Below, one piece after another: positions 7,963-14,826 of a DNA stretch of 25,362 bases; the first letter of the stretch is position 1; each line of letters starts with the position of its first letter. This stretch comes from JAWLGW01 sp964569055 (lineage in GTDB: Bacteria > Planctomycetota > J058): contig CAZMSZ010000068.1 in assembly GCA_964569055.1 (NCBI GenBank), positions 1 through 25,362 of the forward strand, read 5' to 3'. The notes under the pieces are model-generated. The model saw only the letters and a program-made list of their open reading frames with translations, made no database searches and was not told where the DNA came from. A program made the translations under genes and the position numbers.

Positions 7963-8817
7963 TCAGAACGCGGGGAACGGAATCCCGCCGGGCGGCGTCG
8001 TCTCCCCGTTCTCCTCCGACCGATTGGGGCGGAGGAAGCCGCGGTCGCTCGACTGCGCCGCGCCGAGGAAGTCGAGGAAGAACTGGACCTCGTGGCTCCC
8101 CACGAACTCCGTGCGGACGCGCTCGAGCAGGTCCTCGAACCGCGGGGTGTCGGTGTCGAAGAACACCGCCCGGTAGACCTGCCGCAGCCGCTTGATCGTC
8201 TCGTCGCTGAAGCCGCGCCGCTTGAGGCCGACGTGGTTGATCCCGCGCAGGCGCGCCGGATAGCCCTGGGCGATGGTGAACGGCGGGATGTCCTTGCCGA
8301 CCTTCGAGCCGCCCGACGTGATGCAGTGCGCGCCGACCCGCACGAACTGGTGCACCCCGGTCTGGCCGCCCAGGATCGCGTAGTCGTCCACCTGCACGTG
8401 CCCCGCCAGGCCGGTGGCGTTGGCCAGGATCGCGTGGCTCCCGATCGTGCAGTCGTGCCCCACGTGGGCGCCGGCCATGAACAGGTTGTGGTCGCCGATC
8501 CGCGTCGTGCCCCCGCCGCCGTCGGTCCCGATGTGGATCGTGACGTGCTCGCGGATCGTGTTCCCGTCGCCGATCTCGAGCCGGGTCGGCTCGTTGGCGT
8601 ACTTCTTGTCCTGCGGGATCGAGCCCAGCACCGCGTAGGGGAACACGTCGTTGCGCGCGCCCAGGGTGGTGCGCCCGTCGACGATCGCGCCGTGCCGGAG
8701 CCGCGTGCCCGCGCCGATCCGCGCGTGCGGGCCCACGTAGCAGAAAGGGCCGACGCACACGTCGTCGGCCAGCTCTGCCCCGTCCTCGATGATCGCCGTG
8801 GGGTGGATATCGGGCAT
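7963..8817 (-). CDS. lpxA: Acyl-ACP--UDP-N-acetylglucosamine O-acyltransferase
   Basis: A 284-residue LpxA, the first enzyme of lipid A synthesis, which moves a 3-hydroxyacyl group from acyl carrier protein to UDP-GlcNAc in the cytoplasm. The N-terminal two thirds are left-handed beta-helix hexapeptide repeats (VGPFCYVGP, IGDGNTI). MAGAHVGHDCTIG at 114-126 aligns with the E. coli active site, making His121 the catalytic histidine and His118 its partner. Also conserved are DDYAILGGQTGVHQF, IPPFTIAQGYPARLRGIN (motif 178-195) and LKRRGFS. It is somewhat longer than the roughly 260-residue norm because of a Pro/Gly-rich tail after residue 262. No other lpx gene is adjacent: the neighbours are kinase genes, unlike the lpxD-fabZ-lpxA-lpxB order of many proteobacteria. 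The ATG at 8817 has only a weak ribosome site. A minus-strand TAAGAT at 8865-8860 may be its -10 box. Confidence 0.96.
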   Translation of the reverse strand: MPDIHPTAIIEDGAELADDVCVGPFCYVGPHARIGAGTRLRHGAIVDGRTTLGARNDVFPYAVLGSIPQDKKYANEPTRLEIGDGNTIREHVTIHIGTDGGGGTTRIGDHNLFMAGAHVGHDCTIGSHAILANATGLAGHVQVDDYAILGGQTGVHQFVRVGAHCITSGGSKVGKDIPPFTIAQGYPARLRGINHVGLKRRGFSDETIKRLRQVYRAVFFDTDTPRFEDLLERVRTEFVGSHEVQFFLDFLGAAQSSDRGFLRPNRSEENGETTPPGGIPFPAF

Positions 8818-8910
8818 GGCTACCGTGGGGCGGCCCCCCGCCGACCCCAGAACGGGCGGATCTTAGCATCACGGTCGGACGAGACGCCACGAGCCCCGGA
8901 GCGCCGCGGC

Positions 8911-10281
8911 TCAGCCCGCCGTCACCGTCGCCGCGGCGGCGAAGGCCGTCTTGGAGGCCCGGGTGTAGCCCTCCAGCGTGCGGATCCGCCCCTCGCCCCG
9001 CGGGTCGAGCACCCGGTCGAGCAGGTCGACCTCGGCCCGGGAGCGCCCGCGGAGCGGACCGGTCTGGACCGCGCCCCCCCGCACGCTGGCGTTCGCCTCG
9101 CGGACGATGTCGATCGCGGCGGGAGAGAACGGCGCGCCGGTGACGAGCTGATACAGGATCCGCCCCACCGAGTAGACCTCCGCGAACTCGGAGGCGAGCC
9201 GCGACAGCCGCTCCTCCTCGGGGGTGCGCGGCGTCACCACGGCGGCCGCCAGCCGCTCGGGGTCCTCGCCGCTCTGGCGGGCGAGCTCGGCGAAGGCGGC
9301 GGTGCTCGCCGCCTGCGCCTCGAGCTCGGCGGTGATGTCGAACGCGAGCACCTTGACCCACAGCCGCGCGTCGACGAGCACCCCCGACTTCTTGCGCTTG
9401 GCGACCACGAGCTGCCGCTCGCGCGCGTAGCGCAGCACCTCGGCGAGCTGGTTGGTCAGGTAGATCGCGTCGGTGAGCGGGACCGGCGCCGCCTCGCGCA
9501 CGAACGCCTCGAGCTTGGCGGACTGCTCGAGGTGCTCGAGCACCACGAACGTGATCCCCCGCGTGGAGCGGATCGCCTTCACGGCGAGGTAGCTGGGGTG
9601 GTCGAGCGTCAGGCCGACCAGCGCCCGGCACAGGAACCGCCGGAACCGCCCCGGGTCCGCCTGCCGGTCGGCCTTGAGGATCCGCAGCGCCACCCGCTCG
9701 TTCGTCTCGCGGTCGACCGCGAGGTAGGTGACCTCCTCGGGGTTGGTGCCGATCTTGCGCAGCACCCGATAGCTGTCGAGGTCGCGCGCGGCCTGCAGCC
9801 GGAGGTCCACGCAGCGCGGGCACACCACATCCCCGCCGATCCGCAGCGCCGCGAGGGTCAGCGCGTCGCCCGAGGCGGGGCCGAGCGGCTCGCGGCAGGC
9901 CGCGCACGGGGCGCCCGGGTCGGTGCCGCGCGACCCGGCGCCCCAGCCCGCCGCGGCGGCGAGCGGGACGCGCTCGGAGTCGGCCACGTAGACCAGCACG
10001 TGCTTGCCGATCCGCAGCCGGTCTCCGTCGCCGAGCACCCGCGCCGCGGTCAGCGGCCGCTCGTCCACCCGGACCGGCGCCTGCGCCGCGAGCGGGACCA
10101 GCCGGTGCGCGCCGCGCTCGGCGATCAACACCGCCTGCCGGTCCTCCACCTCGGGCCCGCCGAGCGTGAGGTCGGCCTCGAGGGAGCGCCCGAGCAGGAA
10201 CGGCGCGCCGCTGCTCGAGGGCAGCAGCAGCACTCGACCTTCGCCGAGGGGGCCCGAGACGACCTTGAGGGCGGCCGGCAT
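8911..10281 (-). CDS. FHA domain + zinc ribbon + pseudokinase protein
   Basis: A 456-residue protein. Residues 1-100 resemble an FHA phosphothreonine-binding domain (LLGRSLEADLTL, DGDRLRIGKHVL). Cys126, Cys129, Cys154 and Cys157 form a CxxC...CxxC zinc-ribbon-like pair. Residues 171-445 follow the protein kinase fold but have lost catalysis: the glycine loop reads KIGTNPEEV, the VAIK lysine is Arg (VALRIL), the HRD loop reads VAKRKKSG, and DFG reads AFD. The later SVGRILYQLVTG helix is still kinase-like. It probably acts as a phosphopeptide-binding scaffold or regulator, perhaps of the active kinase two genes downstream (inference). The ATG at 10281 is chosen because GGAGAAG lies ten bases upstream and residue 1 begins the FHA strand. 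An in-frame ATG at 10323 would add 14 residues. lpxA follows after 93 bases. Confidence 0.85.
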   Translation of the reverse strand: MPAALKVVSGPLGEGRVLLLPSSSGAPFLLGRSLEADLTLGGPEVEDRQAVLIAERGAHRLVPLAAQAPVRVDERPLTAARVLGDGDRLRIGKHVLVYVADSERVPLAAAAGWGAGSRGTDPGAPCAACREPLGPASGDALTLAALRIGGDVVCPRCVDLRLQAARDLDSYRVLRKIGTNPEEVTYLAVDRETNERVALRILKADRQADPGRFRRFLCRALVGLTLDHPSYLAVKAIRSTRGITFVVLEHLEQSAKLEAFVREAAPVPLTDAIYLTNQLAEVLRYARERQLVVAKRKKSGVLVDARLWVKVLAFDITAELEAQAASTAAFAELARQSGEDPERLAAAVVTPRTPEEERLSRLASEFAEVYSVGRILYQLVTGAPFSPAAIDIVREANASVRGGAVQTGPLRGRSRAEVDLLDRVLDPRGEGRIRTLEGYTRASKTAFAAAATVTAG

Positions 10282-10334
10282 CGCGGTCGAGCTTCTCCGT
10301 CCCGCCCCAGGCGACGGACCCATGGCGGGCGCGG

Positions 10335-10340
10335 ATTCTA
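10335..10340 (-). promoter_or_regulatory. Candidate -10 box for the FHA/pseudokinase gene
   Basis: Minus-strand TAGAAT, followed by CCGCGC. The same 12-base string TAGAATCCGCGC precedes the dipeptidase-family gene at 15879. Transcription would start near 10328, leaving a leader of about 47 bases with a ribosome site before the ATG at 10281. Confidence 0.4.
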
Positions 10341-10395
10341 ACTGAACGAGCGCGGGGCGCGGCGCCCGCGCCCGGAGCGGTTGCCTGGCCGAGCG

Positions 10396-10425
10396 TTGGC
10401 GCCGCGCCGCCAGGGCCGCTACGTT
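10396..10425 (+). promoter_or_regulatory. Candidate promoter for the small lipoprotein gene
   Basis: TTGGCG (10396-10401), an 18-base spacer and TACGTT (10420-10425) lie 23 bases before the ATG at 10449, in the divergent space shared with the FHA/pseudokinase gene. Confidence 0.35.
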
Positions 10426-10448
10426 TCCCGAGGAAGGGGGCAGAGGCG

Positions 10449-10808
10449 ATGGGCGGGGTGCTCCGGACGCTGGGGGCGATCGCGATCCTCGGCGTGCTCG
10501 TGGCGGGCTGCGACGACGGCGGCGGCGGGGGCCGAGGCTGGACGGAGGCCCAGGGGTTGGAGGGGTTCTCGTGGTTCGGCGCGGCGCGCAACGCGCTGGC
10601 CCGCGACCCGGCCGACCCGAACCGGCTGCTGCTCGCGACCCCGTATGGCGGCCTGCTCGAGAGCCACGATCGAGGCGCCTCCTGGGTGCGAATCGCGCGC
10701 GACCTCGAGCTCGACGCCGCGAAGGTGAGCCCACCCACGTGCCTGGCCGTGGGGCCGGGCGGCCGGGTGCTCGTGGGGACGGCCGGCGCGGGGATCCGGC
10801 TGCGCTGA
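10449..10808 (+). CDS. Small predicted lipoprotein with one Asp-box (BNR-like) motif
   Basis: A 119-residue protein with a clear lipoprotein signal: MGGVLR, a hydrophobic stretch, and lipobox LVAGC with Cys21 as the lipidated residue, followed by a DDGGGGG linker. The mature part holds one Asp-box-like sequence, SHDRGASW (about residues 72-79), flanked by LLLATPYGGLLES and the glycine-rich LAVGPGGRVLVGTAGAGI. That fits about one and a half blades of a BNR/sialidase-type propeller, far fewer than a closed propeller needs. It may be a fragment or a binding module that oligomerises. The function is not known. GAGGCG lies just before the ATG. It is divergent from the FHA/pseudokinase gene and precedes the infC operon on the same strand. 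Confidence 0.65.
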   Translation: MGGVLRTLGAIAILGVLVAGCDDGGGGGRGWTEAQGLEGFSWFGAARNALARDPADPNRLLLATPYGGLLESHDRGASWVRIARDLELDAAKVSPPTCLAVGPGGRVLVGTAGAGIRLR

Positions 10809-10829
10809 GCGCACACGGGCGGCGGGGTA

Positions 10830-10856
10830 TTGCCGACCGGCCCCCTGTGGTAGATT
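10830..10856 (+). promoter_or_regulatory. Candidate promoter of the ThrRS-like/infC operon
   Basis: TTGCCG (10830-10835), a short 15-base spacer and TAGATT (10851-10856). TAGATT ends seven bases before the GTG of the short leader ORF at 10864. Confidence 0.4.
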
Positions 10857-10863
10857 CCAAGGC

Positions 10864-10926
10864 GTGCTCCCGGTGTTCAGGGAGCGTTCGCGCGAGGCCG
10901 AGCCTTTGATCCACTCCGCTTTGTGA
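10864..10926 (+). CDS. Putative 20-codon leader ORF, coupled to the ThrRS-like gene
   Basis: GTG at 10864 opens a frame of 20 codons (peptide begins MLPVFRERSREAE) that stops with TGA at 10924-10926. The TGA shares its A with the ATG of the next gene (TGATG), a classic arrangement for translational coupling. A TAGATT box lies exactly seven bases before the GTG, so the ORF could be read from a leaderless mRNA. It holds no run of Thr codons, so ordinary threonine attenuation is unlikely. Such a short ORF could arise by chance; the coincidence of box, start and stop overlap is the only support. Confidence 0.35.
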   Translation: MLPVFRERSREAEPLIHSAL

Positions 10927-11969
10927 TGGTCTCCCAGGCGACCCTGGAGCGCTCCGCTCCAGCCCTGGGCGAGCGCGCCCTCGCGCGCGACCATCGTCCC
11001 GACGCGCTCTCGCTGTCCTTGATCGAGCCGACCCGCCCGCTGTGGACGGAGCGCGGCCGCCTCGTGCTCGCGACGCTCACGGCCGCGGTCGACGCCGCCG
11101 GCGCGGCCGCGGGCTTCGCCGCGGGGGCCGATCCGGCGGCCCCGCGGGGCGCCCGCTGGGAGCCCGCCCCGGCGCGGCCCGCCTTCGGCCTGATCGGCGC
11201 GGCGTCGCTGGGGCACCAGCTCTGGGCGCGCGGCGCGAGCGTCGGCGAGCTGCGGGCGGCCGCGGCGCAGGCGCTCGCCGCCGAGCGGGCGCTGCGCGCG
11301 CTGCTCGGGCTGGAGCTGGCGCGGGTCGACCTCGAGCTGCCCGCGGGCGGCGGCGCCGCGGCCGACGCGCTCGGCGCGGCCCTCCGCGAGGCGGGGCTCG
11401 CGCCCTGGGTCAGCGAGGTGCCGGCCGGGCGCCCGGCGCAGGCCTTGCTCTGGCTGGGAGGCGGGGTGGGACCGCTGGCGCGGGGCGCGTCGCTGCGCGC
11501 CGGGGGCCTCCGGCTGGAAGGATCGCTGGTGGGCGCGCAGGGCGAGCTGCTGGCGGCGGTGCTCGAGGCGAACGGCGGCCGGCTGCCGCTGGCCCTCGCG
11601 CCCGAGCAGGCGCGCGTGCTGCCGGTCGGGCGGGCGCAGCGCGGCTACGCGGCCGAGGTCGCCCGGATCCTGGCCGAGGCCGGGGCCCGGGTCACGCTCG
11701 CCCCCGACCGTGGGCCGCTCCCGGCGCGCGTCGCCCGGGCCGCGCGCGACCGGGTGCCCTGGACGCTGGTCGTCGGCGCGCGCGAGGCGCGGGAGCGCAC
11801 CGTCACGCTCCGCACCGTCGGCCCGGCCGGCGAGCCCTGCTTGCGCACGCTCCCGCCGAGCGACCTGCTCACCGAGCTGGCGCGCGCCCGCCGCGCGGCG
11901 GGCCGCCTCGACACACCTCCCGACGCGCTCGCGTCGGGAGCCCCGCGCCGTGACGGTCACGGCGCGTAG
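10926..11969 (+). CDS. Threonyl-tRNA synthetase-like pseudoenzyme
   Basis: About 347 residues. Residues about 218-298 are a good match to the class II anticodon-binding domain of ThrRS: LPLALAPEQARVLPV, GYAAEVARILAEAGARVTL and VPWTLVVGARE correspond to FPLWLAPVQVRVLPV, YA-EV-LREAGIRVE and IPY-LVVGDKE. Upstream, DHRPDALSL with PLWTERGRLV (about 23-47), LWARGASVGELRA (100-112) and GSLVGAQGELLAAVLEANGGR (200-220) follow the ThrRS core in order, but motif 2 arginines, zinc ligands and the motif 3 arginine are gone. TGS and editing domains (about 300 residues) are absent. It should not charge tRNA; it might bind tRNA or mRNA. Its position, 33 bases before infC, is where many bacteria have thrS. 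A true thrS must lie elsewhere. ATG 10926 is preferred over GTG 10923 because of the TGATG overlap. Confidence 0.7.
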   Translation: MVSQATLERSAPALGERALARDHRPDALSLSLIEPTRPLWTERGRLVLATLTAAVDAAGAAAGFAAGADPAAPRGARWEPAPARPAFGLIGAASLGHQLWARGASVGELRAAAAQALAAERALRALLGLELARVDLELPAGGGAAADALGAALREAGLAPWVSEVPAGRPAQALLWLGGGVGPLARGASLRAGGLRLEGSLVGAQGELLAAVLEANGGRLPLALAPEQARVLPVGRAQRGYAAEVARILAEAGARVTLAPDRGPLPARVARAARDRVPWTLVVGAREARERTVTLRTVGPAGEPCLRTLPPSDLLTELARARRAAGRLDTPPDALASGAPRRDGHGA

Positions 11970-11990
11970 CCTCGATTCGCTTCACGAACC

Positions 11991-12002
11991 AGGAGGACGA
12001 AC

Positions 12003-12005
<3 letters not shown>
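11991..12005 (+). promoter_or_regulatory. Perfect Shine-Dalgarno before an ATT start codon (infC)
   Basis: AGGAGG (11991-11996), six bases, then ATT (12003-12005), in frame with infC. The ATG at 12024 has only GAAGG three bases away, and the ATG at 12063 has none, so this site argues for an AUU start. Confidence 0.7.
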
Positions 12006-12749
<744 letters not shown>

Positions 12750-12793
12750 GCGGGTGGGGGCCTCCGGCCGCCCGCGCTCTCGCGCTCAGACCC

Positions 12794-12819
12794 AGGCGGC
12801 GCCCCCCGGGGCGCCGCCT
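12794..12819 (+). terminator. Strong hairpin after infC (terminator or attenuator)
   Basis: A perfect 12-bp stem, AGGCGGCGCCCC / GGGGCGCCGCCT, closes a two-base loop-out at 12806-12807. It is followed by GCCGTTTGGTT, only a weak T-tract. It lies 45 bases after the infC stop and 121 bases before rpmI, so it may separate their transcription or act in L20-type leader control. Confidence 0.55.
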
Positions 12820-12868
12820 GCCGTTTGGTTGGGCCCGCGCAGCTCGAGCCGCTCTCGGGACGCGAGCC

Positions 12869-12896
12869 TTGTGCTCGGGTGAGGCGGCGGTTAAAA
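12869..12896 (+). promoter_or_regulatory. Candidate promoter for rpmI-rplT
   Basis: TTGTGC (12869-12874), a 16-base spacer and TTAAAA (12891-12896), the most AT-rich spot between infC and rpmI. It lies downstream of the hairpin and 44 bases before the rpmI ATG. Confidence 0.35.
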
Positions 12897-12940
12897 CGTG
12901 TCGCTTCGCGCCGGCCAGCGACGCCGGCGGAGGGACTGTC

Positions 12941-13144
12941 ATGCCCAAGGCCAAGACCAAGAAGTGCGCGACCAAGCGGGTGCGCGTGAGCAAGAAGGGG
13001 AAGGTGAAGTTCCGCCACCCCTTCACCAGCCACCTGATGTCGGGCCGCAACGGCGCGCGCCGGCGGCGGCTGCGTCGCCGCGCGGTGGCGGTCACCGCCG
13101 AGGCCAAGATCGTGCACGAGATGCTCGGAGGAGCGCGCCCGTAG
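12941..13144 (+). CDS. rpmI: 50S ribosomal protein L35
   Basis: A 67-residue, highly basic protein matching bL35: MPKAKTKKCATKRVRV at the start, then KGKVKFRHPFTSH and GRNGARRRRLRRRAVA. It is close to the usual 65 residues. It binds 23S rRNA in the large subunit. GGAGGG lies six bases before the ATG. It sits in the conserved infC-rpmI-rplT order, with rplT starting 22 bases after its stop. Confidence 0.97.
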   Translation: MPKAKTKKCATKRVRVSKKGKVKFRHPFTSHLMSGRNGARRRRLRRRAVAVTAEAKIVHEMLGGARP

Positions 13145-13166
13145 GGCGCGCTGACGGGAGCCACCG

Positions 13167-13517
13167 ATGAGAGTCAAGGGTGGATCGGCGCCGCGCCGGT
13201 CGAAGAACCGCGTCCTCAAGCAAGCCAAGGGCTTCTACGGCAAGCGGAACAGCTGCTGGAAGGCGGCCCTGCAGGTCGTCCGCCGCAGCAAGCAGCAGGC
13301 GTTCATCGGGCGCAAGACCCGCAAGCGCGACCTGCGCAGCCTGTGGATCACGCGCCTGAACGCGGCGGCCCGCCTGCGCGGCCTGTCCTACAGCCGCCTG
13401 ATCCACGGCCTCGAGAAGGCGAACATCGCGCTCGACCGCAAGGTGCTCGCCGACCTCGCCGTGCACGACCCGGCGTCGTTCGACGCGGTGGTCGAGACCG
13501 TCAAGAAGTACGTCTAG
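13167..13517 (+). CDS. rplT: 50S ribosomal protein L20
   Basis: A 116-residue protein matching bL20, an early-assembly large-subunit protein that also represses its own operon in several bacteria. Visible family motifs are KNRVLKQAKGFYGKRN (13-28), RRSKQQAFIGRKTRKRDLRSLWITRLNAA (recognised by RKRDLRSLWI), YSRLIHGLEKANI and LDRKVLADLAVHDPASF. Length and ends are typical. GGGAG lies six bases before the ATG. It follows rpmI directly and is followed after 15 bases by the FabZ-like gene, so the three may share a transcript. Confidence 0.98.
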   Translation: MRVKGGSAPRRSKNRVLKQAKGFYGKRNSCWKAALQVVRRSKQQAFIGRKTRKRDLRSLWITRLNAAARLRGLSYSRLIHGLEKANIALDRKVLADLAVHDPASFDAVVETVKKYV

Positions 13518-13532
13518 CCGGCCGGAAGGGCC

Positions 13533-14051
13533 ATGCCTCCCAGGCCGCTGGTCGACCTGAGCTCGGTGTCGCTGGAGGCGGTCGCGTTCGACGCGGCCGC
13601 CCTCGACGCGTACCTGCCGCAGGCGCACGAGATGCGCCAGCTGCACGGCGTGTTCGAGCTCAACGTCGAGGCCGGCTGGGCGGTCGGCTACCGCGACGTC
13701 CGCGAGGACGAGTTCTGGGTGCGCGGCCACTTCCCGGGCCGCCCCGTGTTCCCGGGCGTGCTGCTGGTCGAGACCGTCGCGCAGCTCTGCGTCTTCTACT
13801 GGCGGCACGTCGTGGGGCGCGAGCAGGCGCCCGGCCGCGCGATGCTGTTCGGCGGGATCGACGACGTGAAGTTCCGCGACGCCGTGCTCCCCGGCCAGCG
13901 GCTGGTCGTGGTCTGCAAGGTGGACGAGCTCCGCCTGCGCCGCTCGAGCTACGACTGCCAGGCGCTGGTGGACGGCAAGGTCGTGTTCAGCGGCAAGATC
14001 ACGGGCCTGCTCGGCCCCGAGATGCCCGAGATCTACCCCGATCGCCGGTAG
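13533..14051 (+). CDS. FabZ-like 3-hydroxyacyl-ACP dehydratase (hotdog fold)
   Basis: A 172-residue hotdog-fold protein. RGHFPGRPVFPGVLLVETVAQ (from residue 64) matches the FabZ active site GHFPGxPxxPGVLxxExxAQ; His66 and Glu80 stand 14 residues apart, exactly as the catalytic pair in FabZ. Later strands (FGGIDDVKFRDAVLPGQRL, motif 107-125; LVDGKVVFSGKI) also fit. FabZ dehydrates 3-hydroxyacyl-ACP in fatty acid synthesis. The roughly 30-residue N-terminal extension and the divergent sequence mean it could be a specialised relative acting on another ACP-bound acyl chain. GGAAGG precedes the ATG. Its place right after rplT is unusual: the dehydratase gene is more often next to lpxA, here 5 kb away. 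Confidence 0.8.
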   Translation: MPPRPLVDLSSVSLEAVAFDAAALDAYLPQAHEMRQLHGVFELNVEAGWAVGYRDVREDEFWVRGHFPGRPVFPGVLLVETVAQLCVFYWRHVVGREQAPGRAMLFGGIDDVKFRDAVLPGQRLVVVCKVDELRLRRSSYDCQALVDGKVVFSGKITGLLGPEMPEIYPDRR

Positions 14052-14077
14052 GCAGGTCGTCGCTCTGCGTCAGCCTT

Positions 14078-14232
14078 CGTGCCCGTGCCCGTGCCCGTGC
14101 CCGTCTCCGTGCGCGTGGCCCGGTCCCACTTCGCTGCGGCGGAGGAGCGGCTGCAGGCGAAGGCGCTCTGGGTCGCTCCTTGGGCAACCGGCACGGGTCA
14201 GGCGCACGGGCACGGGCACGGGCACGGAGAGC
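14078..14232. terminator. GTGCCC hexamer inverted repeat between convergent genes
   Basis: The left arm (14078-14125) is four copies of CGTGCC-type hexamers followed by CTCCGTGCGCGTGGCCCGGT. The right arm (14187-14232) is nearly its reverse complement (ACCGG, then GGGCAC hexamers). A smaller inner stem pairs TTCGCTGCGGC near 14131 with GCTGCAGGCGAA near 14150. The whole can fold into a long imperfect hairpin between the 3' ends of the FabZ-like and peroxiredoxin-like genes, where a bidirectional terminator would be expected. No T-tract is present, so the terminator role is inferred. Confidence 0.5.
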
Positions 14233-14269
14233 GCTCATCGTCGCCGCGCGTGCGAGCACGAGCACGTCC

Positions 14270-14791
14270 CTACGCGGCCTCGCCTCGGGCCGGCGCCCCG
14301 GTGTCGAGCGCCAGGTCGATGGCGTGGAGCACCTCGTCGAGCGGCGGGCGGCCGAGCGGCATGGAGGTGACCGCGGCGGCGTAGATCCGCCCCTCGCGGT
14401 CCACCAGGAACAGGCCGGGCTCGCTGAACAGCTCGGGCTCCTCGGGGCGGATCGCCTCGGAGATGAACAAGCCCCAGCGCCGCGCCACCCCGAGCGGGAG
14501 CGCGTAGCCCAGGGGGAGGCGCTCGAGGCCCCACTCGCGTCGGGTCCGCGCCGCGCGCGGGCGGTCGTCGGCGCTGATCGCGATCGGCTCGGTCCCGCGC
14601 GCGAGCAGCTCGTCGGTGAGGTCGTCGAGCTCTCCGAGGTAGTCGCGGCACACGCCGCAGTGCAGGCCGCGATAGAACACGACCGCGGTGAAGCGCGGCG
14701 GGCGCTGGCGGGCGAGGGTCCAGGTCCGGTCGCCGTCGAGCAGCGGCACGGTCAGGGCAGGCGCGAACGCGCCGGGCGTGGCGCGGAGCAT
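14270..14791 (-). CDS. Peroxiredoxin/AhpC-TSA-like thiol protein
   Basis: A 173-residue thioredoxin-fold protein. FYRGLHCGVCRDYL (39-52) is the redox motif, with Cys45 and Cys48 as a CxxC pair. It matches the peroxiredoxin-like group with FYRGxxCPxC. Further fold markers are LLARGTEPIAISADD, the segment around PLGYALPLG, and GLFLVDREGRIYAA. The family reduces peroxides or acts as a disulfide reductase; which applies here cannot be told. The start at 14791 is firm because GGAGG lies five bases upstream. It is 35 bases downstream of the PP2C gene on the same strand and probably cotranscribed. No signal peptide is seen, so it is likely cytoplasmic. Confidence 0.85.
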   Translation of the reverse strand: MLRATPGAFAPALTVPLLDGDRTWTLARQRPPRFTAVVFYRGLHCGVCRDYLGELDDLTDELLARGTEPIAISADDRPRAARTRREWGLERLPLGYALPLGVARRWGLFISEAIRPEEPELFSEPGLFLVDREGRIYAAAVTSMPLGRPPLDEVLHAIDLALDTGAPARGEAA

Positions 14792-14826
14792 GCATTCCTC
14801 CTCGGCGCGCGCGGGCGCACCGGCGC

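Noticed and set aside
10449..10808. A complete sialidase or glycosidase
   Set aside because: Only one Asp-box motif in 119 residues; no catalytic domain can fit.
10923..11969. A functional threonyl-tRNA synthetase
   Set aside because: Too short by about 300 residues and lacking motif 2 and 3 arginines, zinc ligands, TGS and editing domains.
14252..14266. GAGCAC run as part of a protein-coding end of the peroxiredoxin-like gene
   Set aside because: It lies after the TAG at 14270 of the frame supported by a strong ribosome site and redox motif.
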